Of a stretch of DNA of 6,186 nt, positions 1 to 6,035 are shown in pieces. The notes under the pieces are model-generated. The model saw only the letters and a list, made by a program, of their open reading frames with translations, made no database searches and had not been told where the DNA came from. The stretch is from JAZSQT01 sp045538075. GTDB taxonomy: Bacteria; Chrysiogenota; Deferribacteres; Deferribacterales; Mucispirillaceae. The stretch covers positions 1-6,186 of the forward strand of contig JAZSQT010000056.1 of NCBI GenBank assembly GCA_045538075.1, written 5' to 3'. Positions within the stretch are counted from its first letter, which is position 1. Every line of letters starts with the position of its first letter. Made by a program: the position numbers and the translations under genes.

Positions 1-154
1 GTTGATTTATTAGTAGTAGAGTTGTTTGAGATATTCTTTTATTTGCTACATATTAACTAAACGTATATCATTCAAAAGTAATCTACTAATTTAAAGTAAA
101 ATTTTTCATTGTAACAGTATTATATTATCTTATACTATTTAGTATTAAAAATCT

Positions 155-160
155 TATAAT
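155..160 (+). promoter_or_regulatory. Possible -10 element (TATAAT)
   Basis: This is a perfect TATAAT hexamer about 150 bases upstream of the first start codon. No good TTGACA-like -35 box sits at 16-18 bases spacing. In such AT-rich DNA a TATAAT can occur by chance, so the call rests only on the match and on the position in the sole long intergenic region. In some low-GC bacteria, including Campylobacter, -35 boxes are poorly conserved, so the missing -35 does not exclude it. Confidence 0.22.
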
Positions 161-180
161 GTTGCATATAGTTACTATTT

Positions 181-198
181 TTGATATATCTATATCAA
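181..198. repeat. Perfect inverted repeat, possible operator
   Basis: TTGATATA (181-188) and TATATCAA (191-198) are exact reverse complements separated by TC. The short dyad with a 2-base centre resembles a binding site for a dimeric regulator more than a terminator: it has almost no GC and no T run follows. It lies between the TATAAT hexamer and the first gene. A chance palindrome in AT-rich DNA is possible. Confidence 0.35.
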
Positions 199-310
199 TA
201 TCTTGAATAGTCTAGTTTACTATGGCATTTGATAAAAGATTTTACTATATTTAATTGTTTAAATCAAAAATTATAGGCGTTTAAAAGCTAAGTCATTTTA
301 CGGAGCATAT

Positions 311-1264
311 ATGAAAAAACTCATTTCTATAATAGCACCAATGTACAATGAAGAAAATATTGTTAGTCAGTATTGCATAGAAACATTAAATGAACTATAT
401 AAATTGTCTAATAAATACGATTTTGAAATAATTTTAGTAAATGATGGCTCAAAAGATAATACATTAAAAAATATGATAGAAATGCAAAATAGCAACATAA
501 ATGAAATTACGGTAATCAATCTTTCTCGTAATTTTGGATTAGAAGGAGCTATTAGTGCAGGTTTATCTATAGCAAAAGGTGATGCTGTTATTGCAATGGA
601 CGCCGATTTGCAAGATCCCCCACATATCGTAGTAGAAATGATAAAACGTTTTGAATTAGGTTTTGATGTAGTTACTGCTGCTAGATCTAAAAGAAAAAAT
701 GATACTCTATTCAAAAAAGTAACAGCAAGTTTTTTTTACAAAATAATGGATATGCTGTCAGGGAAATTAAAGTTAGAGAAAAGTGCAGCAAATTTTAGAT
801 TATTATCAAGAAAAGCAGTTGATATAATTCTATCTTTTAGTGAATTAAATAGTGTGTTTAGAGTTTCTGTTCCATATATTGGTTTAAAAAGTGATGTTAT
901 TGAGTATGAAAGGGATAAAAGATATGCTGGGACAACAAAATATAACTTTAAATCAATGATTGCCTATGCTCTAAATAGTATTACAAGTATTTCAATAGAA
1001 CCTTTGAGAAAAATTTTTTGGACAGTGCCGTTATCTTTTTTTATATCTTTTATATTCTTTATATTAATATTTTTTGCAAATCCATTATGGCAGTCAACTT
1101 TTGCCATAATGTCAGTAATTGGAATATTTTTTACCCTATTATTTATATGTATATCATTAATTGGGGAATATATTGCCCAAATAATAATAGAGACTAAAGG
1201 AAGACCAAATTTTATTATAGATAATTATATCCCATGTGAAAATGCAAAAAGGAGGATTAAATAG
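311..1264 (+). CDS. GtrB/DPM1-like family 2 glycosyltransferase, membrane anchored
   Basis: The protein has 317 residues. It starts with the GT2 nucleotide-sugar-binding fold: APMYNEE at residues 9-15, VNDGS at 43-47, NFGLEGA near 75-81, and an intact DxD metal/nucleotide site in DADLQDPP at residues 97-104. Two hydrophobic helices follow at about 235-257 and 264-288, then GEYIAQ and a KGRP motif. This is the usual C-terminus of GtrB/polyprenyl-phosphate glycosyltransferases, and the length is typical. Family knowledge says such enzymes move a sugar from UDP or a similar donor to undecaprenyl phosphate on the inner face of the membrane; the actual donor and acceptor cannot be read here. The start is supported by GGAG at 302-305, five bases before the ATG. 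It is the first gene of the run and is followed one base later by the aldo/keto reductase gene. All key residues are present, unlike in its paralogue at 5088-6023. The run of five Cs at 617-621 encodes the conserved Pro pair and is not a switch. Confidence 0.9.
   Translation: MKKLISIIAPMYNEENIVSQYCIETLNELYKLSNKYDFEIILVNDGSKDNTLKNMIEMQNSNINEITVINLSRNFGLEGAISAGLSIAKGDAVIAMDADLQDPPHIVVEMIKRFELGFDVVTAARSKRKNDTLFKKVTASFFYKIMDMLSGKLKLEKSAANFRLLSRKAVDIILSFSELNSVFRVSVPYIGLKSDVIEYERDKRYAGTTKYNFKSMIAYALNSITSISIEPLRKIFWTVPLSFFISFIFFILIFFANPLWQSTFAIMSVIGIFFTLLFICISLIGEYIAQIIIETKGRPNFIIDNYIPCENAKRRIK
1250..1255 (+). promoter_or_regulatory. Ribosome binding site fixing the aldo/keto reductase start
   Basis: AGGAGG lies ten bases before the ATG at 1266, inside the last codons of the upstream glycosyltransferase gene. 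It selects ATG 1266 over the in-frame GTG at 1236, which would add ten residues with no family counterpart and would overlap the upstream gene further. Confidence 0.8.
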
Positions 1265-1265
1265 T

Positions 1266-2207
1266 ATGGAATATGTACGAATGGGAAATTCTGGTTTGCA
1301 AATTACAGAAGTTACATTTGGTTCTGCTCTTACTATTGGAACAGAATGTAGTGATATAGGATATGCTAATGCAATGATAGATGTAGCATGGGAGAATGGA
1401 GTAAGAAGTTTTGATGTATCAAATAATTATGGTTATGGATTGGCAGAAAAACTTGTAGGAAAATCATTAAAGAGATTTAATAGACAAGATTACGTTATTG
1501 CCACTAAAGGCTCTTGGCCAGTAGGCGACGGTGTGTATTATAAAGGTTTATCAAAAAAACATATTTTATGGGCATTTGATGAAAGTATAAAAAATTTAGA
1601 TCTTGATTATATTGATATATACTATGCTCATAGATATGATAAAGATACTCCAATGGAAGAAATAGTTAGAGTATTTAATTATTTAATAAATACTGGTCGT
1701 ATTCGTTATTGGGCAACTTCAGAGTGGCCTGCAGAAGCATTAGAAGAATGCCATAAAGTTTGTGATAAACTTAACATGGAAAAACCTATCATAGAACAAT
1801 TTTTATATAATTATGCTGTCAGAAAAGCAGAAACGAATGGTGTTATTGATTTTTGTAGGGATAAGTCCGTTGGAATGTTAGGTTTCTCTCCATTGTGTCA
1901 AGGTCTTTTAACTGGAAAATATAGAGATGGTATTCCCTACGATTCTCGTATAGCTAAAAGTAAAACTATAAATTACGACAAAACAATTAATTTTTATGAA
2001 CAAAATAAAGAACGGATAGATTACTTTATATCTGTATGTAATAAACATAACTTAAACTGTACTCACGTTGCATTAAAATGGACAATAGATAATAAAGTTT
2101 ATCCAGTTTTAGGGGCAAGTAAACCAGAACAACTAAACGATACATTGAAAGGCGTAAAGATTGAGATACCTAAGGATTTAATTATAACCCCCCCCCCTAT
2201 TAAATAA
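1266..2207 (+). CDS. Aldo/keto reductase (Kv-beta/AKR6-like), ends just after a poly-C tract
   Basis: In the register given, the protein has 313 residues. It is a cytosolic (alpha/beta)8 NADP(H)-dependent aldo/keto reductase. The catalytic tetrad is complete: Asp50 and Tyr55 in FDVSNNYG, Lys81 in IATKG, His122 in YYAHR. The stretch around GLSKKHI, DTPMEEIV and RYWATSEW resembles the Kv-beta/YghZ branch of the superfamily. Near the C-terminus, GASKPEQL is the usual cofactor-phosphate-binding segment, so the catalytic domain is whole. The frame then runs into ten Cs (2188-2197), which encode Thr-Pro-Pro-Pro, and stops after Ile-Lys at TAA 2205-2207. With nine or twelve Cs the frame would not stop but would continue into the SDR domain, giving a 618-residue two-domain protein. 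The substrate is unknown; a sugar aldehyde or keto intermediate in the neighbouring glycan pathway is the likely role (inference). Confidence is high for the family and lower for which end is the native one. Confidence 0.9.
   Translation: MEYVRMGNSGLQITEVTFGSALTIGTECSDIGYANAMIDVAWENGVRSFDVSNNYGYGLAEKLVGKSLKRFNRQDYVIATKGSWPVGDGVYYKGLSKKHILWAFDESIKNLDLDYIDIYYAHRYDKDTPMEEIVRVFNYLINTGRIRYWATSEWPAEALEECHKVCDKLNMEKPIIEQFLYNYAVRKAETNGVIDFCRDKSVGMLGFSPLCQGLLTGKYRDGIPYDSRIAKSKTINYDKTINFYEQNKERIDYFISVCNKHNLNCTHVALKWTIDNKVYPVLGASKPEQLNDTLKGVKIEIPKDLIITPPPIK
2188..2197 (+). repeat. Poly-C tract 1 (C10), candidate phase-variation switch
   Basis: Ten consecutive Cs at the junction of the AKR and SDR reading frames. 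Counting codons from the AKR side, C10 gives Pro-Pro-Pro-Ile-Lys-stop, C11 gives Pro-Pro-Pro-Pro-Tyr-stop, and C9 or C12 opens straight into the SDR frame (Leu-Leu-Asn-Lys-Lys-Ile-Ala-Leu-Val-Gly). The state seen is therefore 'separate/OFF'. Slipped-strand mispairing at C or G runs of this length is an established phase-variation mechanism in Campylobacter, Helicobacter and Neisseria; variability at this locus is inferred. Confidence 0.8.
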
Positions 2208-3123
2208 AAAGATAGCATTAGTTGGTTATACTGGTTTTGTTGGTAGTAATTTAATGCTAAGTTACGATTTTGAGTATTGTTACAACTCAAAAAATATTCA
2301 AGAAGCATATGGAAAAGAGTTTGATATATTAATTTATAGTGGTGTTAGGGCAGAAAAATTTATTGCAAATAGCAATCCAAATGAAGATAAAATATTAATA
2401 GAAAAAGCTATTGAAAATATTAAAAAAATTAATTTTAATAAATTAGTGTTAATATCTACAGTAGATATATACCCTAATCCAGTAGATGTTGATGAAGATA
2501 GTATTATTGATAAAAATGAGCAAGCATACGGTAGGAATAGATATTATCTTGAAAACTGGATTAGAGATAATATAAACGATTACCATATTTTAAGGTTGCC
2601 AGCACTTTTTGGAAAGAATTTAAAGAAAAATTTTATTTATGATATGATAAAGATTGTTCCATCAATGCTTAAAAAAGAGAAATATACAGAATTAAGCAAA
2701 AAGTATAATGATATAGAAAAGTGTTATCATCTTGACGGTGATTTTTATAAATTAAAGAATATAGATGAAAAATCATTTAAAAAACTAAAAGAATTTTTTG
2801 AGAATAATGATTTCAATGCGTTATCATTTACTGATTCAAGAAATTTTTATCAGTTTTATAATTTAGCTTTATTATGGAAAGACATAAAAATTGTTATAGA
2901 AAATAATATTAAGACATTAAATCTTTCTGTAGAGCCAATAATGGCAAAAGATTTATATAAAAATATATTTAACAAAGATTTTGATAACATAACGAATAAT
3001 ACAGTAAGTTATAATATGAAATCTAAATACTACAAACTTTTTAATGGCAAAAATGGATATTTATATTGTAAAAACTCTATTATGGAAGATATTAAAAATA
3101 TGGTAGAAAAGGCAATAAAATGA
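2206..3123 (+). CDS. Extended-SDR / NAD-dependent epimerase-dehydratase-like domain, no start codon of its own
   Basis: From 2206 the frame reads Lys-Lys-Ile-Ala-Leu-Val then GYTGFVG, a textbook N-terminal Rossmann GxxGxxG motif. A catalytic-type Ser-Thr pair follows (2455-2460, in LISTVDIY), then Tyr-x-x-x-Arg (2527-2541, YGRNR) and LRLPALFG, all in extended-SDR order. The cofactor motif lies upstream of the first in-frame ATG (2254), which also lacks a ribosome binding site, so starting at 2254 would remove NAD(P) binding. The frame is open upstream only to 2188, and TAA at 2185-2187 precedes it; there is no ATG, GTG or TTG between. As written the domain has no canonical way to be translated whole. 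If tract 1 has a C count divisible by three, it becomes the C-terminal half of a fusion with the AKR. The usual YxxxK lysine is Arg, an atypical active site. The second half (about 2640-3000) is Lys/Asn-rich and not recognised. Its stop overlaps the next start (ATGA). The likely role is oxidation, reduction or epimerisation of a sugar; the substrate is unknown. Confidence 0.75.
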   Translation, partial: KKIALVGYTGFVGSNLMLSYDFEYCYNSKNIQEAYGKEFDILIYSGVRAEKFIANSNPNEDKILIEKAIENIKKINFNKLVLISTVDIYPNPVDVDEDSIIDKNEQAYGRNRYYLENWIRDNINDYHILRLPALFGKNLKKNFIYDMIKIVPSMLKKEKYTELSKKYNDIEKCYHLDGDFYKLKNIDEKSFKKLKEFFENNDFNALSFTDSRNFYQFYNLALLWKDIKIVIENNIKTLNLSVEPIMAKDLYKNIFNKDFDNITNNTVSYNMKSKYYKLFNGKNGYLYCKNSIMEDIKNMVEKAIK

Positions 3124-3908
3124 TTTTATCAGCTTCAAATATTGGCTGGGATTTATCTCAAGATATTGTAATTTATGAAAAAATGCAAGAATGTGGCTTT
3201 AAGGGATTAGAAATTGCTCCTACACGAATTTTTCCCCTTAATCCATACAATAATCTAACAGAAGCAAGTGATTTTGCAAAAAAAATCTATGATAATTACG
3301 GTTTTGTAATTACATCTATGCAGTCAATTTGGTTCGGTAAAACAGAAAATATATTTGAAAGCGATTCATCAAGAAAAACACTATTAGACTATACTAAAGA
3401 AGCAATCCTTTTTGCAAAGGCTTGCAACTGTAAAAATCTCGTTTTTGGTAGTCCAAAAAACAGAAATATGCCAGAAAATGCAAAAGTATCAAATATAAAA
3501 GATTTTTTTATAGAAATTGGAGATTTTGCTCAAAAAAATAATACGATAGTAGCATTAGAACCAAATCCAACTATATATGGAACTAATTTTATAAATACAA
3601 CTTTTGAAGCAATAAGCCTTGTAAAAGAATTAAATAACGATGGTCTAAAGGTCAATTTTGATTTAGGGACTGTAATAAATAACAATGAAGATTTAAGTAA
3701 GATTTTTGAAGATATATCCTTAATTAATCACGTTCATATTAGTATGCCATATTTAAAACCTATAGAAAAAAGTAAAATACATATAGAATTAAAAAATATA
3801 TTAGTTGAGAAAAAATATAATAAGGCAGTATCTATAGAGATGGCTAAGCCAGAAAATATTGACATATATAAAAAAACGATTGATTATATAGCAGATATTT
3901 TTAGGTGA
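3120..3908 (+). CDS. Sugar phosphate isomerase/epimerase-like TIM barrel (AP_endonuc_2/xylose-isomerase-like)
   Basis: The protein has 262 residues, a normal length for this family of metal-dependent TIM barrels. GLEIAPTR near residue 30 carries the strand-2 Glu31. The metal-ligand pattern is visible as Glu147 (ALEPN), Asp181 (NFDLG), His204/His206 (HVHIS) and Glu240 (SIEM). Family members isomerise or epimerise ketose/aldose sugars or inosose-type intermediates, or cleave DNA at abasic sites; the neighbours argue for a sugar substrate. The ATG overlaps the SDR stop (ATGA at 3120-3123), which suggests translational coupling, and the TGA at 3906-3908 is only three bases before the next ATG. 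No poly-C tract occurs in this gene. Together with the AKR, SDR and Gfo/Idh neighbours it suggests a multi-step keto-sugar conversion (inference). Confidence 0.83.
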   Translation: MILSASNIGWDLSQDIVIYEKMQECGFKGLEIAPTRIFPLNPYNNLTEASDFAKKIYDNYGFVITSMQSIWFGKTENIFESDSSRKTLLDYTKEAILFAKACNCKNLVFGSPKNRNMPENAKVSNIKDFFIEIGDFAQKNNTIVALEPNPTIYGTNFINTTFEAISLVKELNNDGLKVNFDLGTVINNNEDLSKIFEDISLINHVHISMPYLKPIEKSKIHIELKNILVEKKYNKAVSIEMAKPENIDIYKKTIDYIADIFR

Positions 3909-3911
3909 TAA

Positions 3912-4496
3912 ATGTATGATAAAATAATAATTGGTGCTGGTATATATGGACTTTATGCAGCATTAAATGCAGGTAAATTATCTCAAAAAGTTTTAGTTTT
4001 AGAAAAAGATAATGAGGCTTTTAGTAGAGCTACATACATAAATCAAGCAAGAGTGCATATGGGATACCATTATCCTCGTAGTTATTCTACTGCTATAAAA
4101 TCTCGCAACTATTTTGATAGATTTGTAGAAGATTACGGCTTTTGTATTTTAAAAGATTTTAAAAAAATATACGCTACAAGTAGAACTTTTTCTTGGACAT
4201 CTGCCAATGAATTTGAAAAATTTTGCCATGATAGCAATATATATTGTAAAAAAGTTAACCCATTAGAGTATTTTAGACCAAATATGTGTGATGGAGTTTT
4301 TGAAACACAAGAATATACATACGATGCACATATTTTGAGAGATTATTTTTTAGACGAAATTAGTAAATTAAAAAATGTAGAAATAAAATATAATAGTCCA
4401 GTAGTTAATATAGAAAAAACTGATGACGGTGATAACTATCGTGTTATTGTAGGTTATACAAACAACAATTCTATAAACGCTACACCCCCCCTATAA
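3912..4496 (+). CDS. FAD-dependent oxidoreductase (DAO type), N-terminal part, cut off at poly-C tract 2
   Basis: This is the first 194 residues of an FAD-dependent amine/sugar oxidoreductase of the DAO fold. The N-terminus holds the dinucleotide-binding GAGIYG (residues 8-13) followed by the strand-2 acidic residue in VLEKD. ARVHMGYHYPRS around residues 47-58 is a further conserved-looking segment. The AGGTGA just before the ATG can serve as ribosome binding site and overlaps the upstream stop. The frame is intact until seven Cs at 4485-4491, then reads Leu-stop (TAA 4494-4496). The rest of the protein continues without loss in another frame from 4492. Six or nine Cs would join them into a 392-residue protein, a normal DAO length. 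As written the product lacks the substrate domain and should be inactive. It is either a phase-OFF allele, a recent frameshift, or a homopolymer sequencing error. Confidence 0.8.
   Translation: MYDKIIIGAGIYGLYAALNAGKLSQKVLVLEKDNEAFSRATYINQARVHMGYHYPRSYSTAIKSRNYFDRFVEDYGFCILKDFKKIYATSRTFSWTSANEFEKFCHDSNIYCKKVNPLEYFRPNMCDGVFETQEYTYDAHILRDYFLDEISKLKNVEIKYNSPVVNIEKTDDGDNYRVIVGYTNNNSINATPPL
4485..4491 (+). repeat. Poly-C tract 2 (C7), candidate phase-variation switch inside the FAD oxidoreductase gene
   Basis: Seven consecutive Cs between ACA and TATAAGATAA. From the upstream frame, C6 or C9 reads Thr-Pro-Pro-(Pro)-Tyr-Lys-Ile-Lys-Asn and continues to the stop at 5089-5091 (ON). C7 gives Leu-stop, and C8 gives Pro-Ile-Arg-stop. 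The gene is OFF in the sequence as given. At seven bases the tract is at the short end of what is usually seen to switch, so sequencing or assembly error is also plausible. Confidence 0.72.
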
Positions 4497-5091
4497 GATA
4501 AAAAACAACAAAGAATTAAATTACGTTTCTCCCTTTATCCTAAATGCTACCTATGCTTCAATTAATGAAGTTATATCAATGCTTGGGTTTACTAACATTA
4601 AAATCAAGTATGAATTATGTGAAATTATTTTATGTCAAGTAGATGATACATTAAAAGATATTGGCATTACAGTAATGGACGGTCCTTTTTTCTCAATCAT
4701 GCCTTTTGGTAAAACTGGTTTACATTCTCTTACGTCTGTTACTTTTACTCCTCATATTACAAGCTATAGTAATCTGCCAACATTTTCGTGTCAAAAAAAT
4801 AGTGGCTCTTATTGCACTCCTAATAATTTAGGTAACTGTAATATCTGCCATGCAAAACCTAAAACGGCATACCCGTATATGTCAACTTTAGCAAAAAAGT
4901 ATCTCAATGAAAAATATTCTAATTTTTCTTTTAAAGAAGGCCTTTTTTCTATGAAACCTATATTAATGGCATCTGAAATTGATGATTCAAGACCTACTGT
5001 AATAAAATGCTTTTCTGAAAAACCGTATTTTTATAGTGTTCTTTCTGGAAAAATCAATACCCTTTACGACTTGGAGGATATTCTGAAATGA
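4492..5091 (+). CDS. FAD-dependent oxidoreductase, C-terminal part (downstream of the frame break)
   Basis: This is the continuation of the DAO-type protein in the shifted frame. It is open from the poly-C tract (Tyr-Lys-Ile-Lys-Asn-Asn-Lys-Glu-Leu) to TGA 5089-5091. ILNATYAS just after the junction and GITVMDGPFFSIMPFG, then LHSLTSVTFTPH, are the kind of conserved FAD/substrate-domain segments expected in the second half of this family. The first ATG (4579) has no ribosome binding site and begins after conserved sequence, so a separate gene is unlikely. Four cysteines spaced C-x7-C-x7-C-x2-C (codons at 4789, 4813, 4837, 4846), the last followed by His, form a compact cluster that could bind a metal or form disulfides. 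The stop overlaps the next start (ATGA at 5088-5091). The product would be a cytosolic flavoenzyme oxidising or reducing a sugar or amine; the substrate is unknown. Confidence 0.78.
   Translation, partial: YKIKNNKELNYVSPFILNATYASINEVISMLGFTNIKIKYELCEIILCQVDDTLKDIGITVMDGPFFSIMPFGKTGLHSLTSVTFTPHITSYSNLPTFSCQKNSGSYCTPNNLGNCNICHAKPKTAYPYMSTLAKKYLNEKYSNFSFKEGLFSMKPILMASEIDDSRPTVIKCFSEKPYFYSVLSGKINTLYDLEDILK
5073..5077 (+). promoter_or_regulatory. Ribosome binding site of the second glycosyltransferase
   Basis: GGAGG lies ten bases before the ATG at 5088, inside the end of the FAD oxidoreductase frame. It supports this start, and it means the downstream glycosyltransferase can initiate on its own when the FAD gene is truncated by poly-C tract 2. 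Confidence 0.75.
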
Positions 5092-6023
5092 TTAATGATA
5101 AAGAGAAAAATTTTATTAGTGCAATTATTTATGTCCATAATAACGAAAAAGAAATTGGAATATTTATAGAAAAGATTAATGAAGAGTTGAAAAAAACTTT
5201 TGAAAAATACGAAATAATTTGTGTTAATGATTTTTCATCTGATAATAGTGTTAATACGATAAAAGAAATTGCAGAAAAAAATGTTGATGCCCCTGTAACA
5301 ATTATAAATATGAGTTATAAGCATGGTTTAGAAATGGCTATGGTTGCAGGTTGTGATTTAGCTATAGGTGATTTTATTTATGAATTTGATACGTGTTTTA
5401 TAGATTATCCTATAGAAATGATTAAAAATGTGTATTTTAAATCTCTTGAGGGAAACGATATTGTTGCAGCTTCCCCAACAAGTGGAAGTATAGGTAGTGG
5501 TATATTCTATAATATATTCAATAAGGTATCTGGCAAAAAATTATATAGCGAACGCTTTAGGATACTTTCAAGGCGTGCAATAAACAGAATATCTCAAAAT
5601 ACAGATAATATTATATATCGCAAAGCAGTTTATTATAATTCTGGGTTGCCTTATGCAAATATCAAATATAAACCTATTTTAAAAGAAACTCCCAATAGTG
5701 ATTTTTTGTATAAACAAAGTTTAGCAATAGATTCATTGATTGCCTTTACAAGTGTTGGATATAAAATATCTGTTACATCAACTTTATTTATGATGATATT
5801 ATCAATATTTTTCATTTTATATGCTATAAGTATAAAACTGTTTGGCATAAATACGAGTGGTGGCTGGGCTACATTAGTCTGTATAATATCTACTTCTTTT
5901 TTTATGCTTTTTGGAGTTTTATCCATAATTATCAAATATTTATCTCTAATCTTTAAACATTTAAATATTAAAAGACAATACGTATTTGATTCAATAAACA
6001 AAATTAATAAAAATTGTATATAA
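5088..6023 (+). CDS. Divergent GtrB-like family 2 glycosyltransferase with altered DxD site
   Basis: The protein has 311 residues with the same layout as the glycosyltransferase at 311-1264: an N-terminal GT2 domain, FRILSRRAI in the middle (compare FRLLSRKAV), and two hydrophobic helices at about 227-250 and 260-285. The catalytic motifs have drifted. VNDGS is VNDFS at residues 46-50, and DADLQDPP is DTCFIDYP at 101-108, so the second Asp of DxD is Cys while the first Asp, the later Asp and the final Pro remain. It may be a GT2 subgroup with different metal use, or a non-catalytic partner of the first enzyme. The start is supported by GGAGG at 5073-5077. The ATG overlaps the FAD gene stop, and the Gfo/Idh gene begins 12 bases after its own stop. 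Family and membrane topology are clear; activity is uncertain. Confidence 0.82.
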   Translation: MINDKEKNFISAIIYVHNNEKEIGIFIEKINEELKKTFEKYEIICVNDFSSDNSVNTIKEIAEKNVDAPVTIINMSYKHGLEMAMVAGCDLAIGDFIYEFDTCFIDYPIEMIKNVYFKSLEGNDIVAASPTSGSIGSGIFYNIFNKVSGKKLYSERFRILSRRAINRISQNTDNIIYRKAVYYNSGLPYANIKYKPILKETPNSDFLYKQSLAIDSLIAFTSVGYKISVTSTLFMMILSIFFILYAISIKLFGINTSGGWATLVCIISTSFFMLFGVLSIIIKYLSLIFKHLNIKRQYVFDSINKINKNCI

Positions 6024-6035
6024 GGGTTTAGTATA

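Larger units (their letters stand above)
1..310. other. AT-rich non-coding leader upstream of the gene cluster
   Basis: No convincing gene is seen on either strand. Frame 1 is open from base 1 to a TAA at 58-60 (19 codons), which could be the tail of an upstream gene but has no recognisable motif. The region is extremely AT-rich. It holds a perfect 8-bp inverted repeat (181-198), a TATAAT hexamer (155-160) and, at its very end, the ribosome binding site of the first glycosyltransferase. It probably carries the promoter of the downstream genes, because all of them read away from it and no other gap of comparable size exists in the window. I see no tRNA, rRNA, riboswitch or terminator hairpin followed by a T run. 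Confidence 0.6.

Noticed and set aside
1..60. End of an upstream protein in frame 1 (19 codons then TAA)
   Set aside because: Too short and without motif to tell from a chance open stretch; mentioned only in the leader entry.
9..90. ATTAGTAG (9-16) and CTACTAAT (83-90) as an inverted repeat bounding an element
   Set aside because: An 8-base match 66 bases apart in AT-rich DNA is weak, with no target duplication or transposase nearby.
617..621. Run of five Cs in the first glycosyltransferase as a further switch
   Set aside because: It encodes the conserved Pro pair of the DLQDPP motif as CCC CCA, and is too short to be a likely slippage site.
367..714. Open frame of 115 codons on the minus strand opposite the first glycosyltransferase
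   Set aside because: It lies fully inside a gene with intact GT2 motifs and shows no recognisable motif of its own; a shadow frame.
730..737. T8 run in the first glycosyltransferase (and the A8 run at 3278-3285 in the TIM barrel gene) as phase-variable tracts
   Set aside because: Runs of seven or eight A or T are expected in DNA this AT-rich, and both frames are intact through them.
1236..1265. GTG at 1236 as the start of the aldo/keto reductase
   Set aside because: ATG 1266 has AGGAGG ten bases upstream and starts with the normal family N-terminus; the extension would be ten unconserved residues overlapping the upstream gene.
2099..2308. Minus-strand open frame across the AKR-SDR junction
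   Set aside because: It is antisense to two conserved coding regions, low in complexity and without a family motif.
4579..5091. A separate 170-residue gene starting at ATG 4579
   Set aside because: No ribosome binding site; the frame is open and conserved-looking back to poly-C tract 2, so it is the C-terminal half of the FAD oxidoreductase.
5651..6001. Minus-strand open frame opposite the second glycosyltransferase
   Set aside because: Antisense to the membrane segment of a well-supported gene; no independent support.
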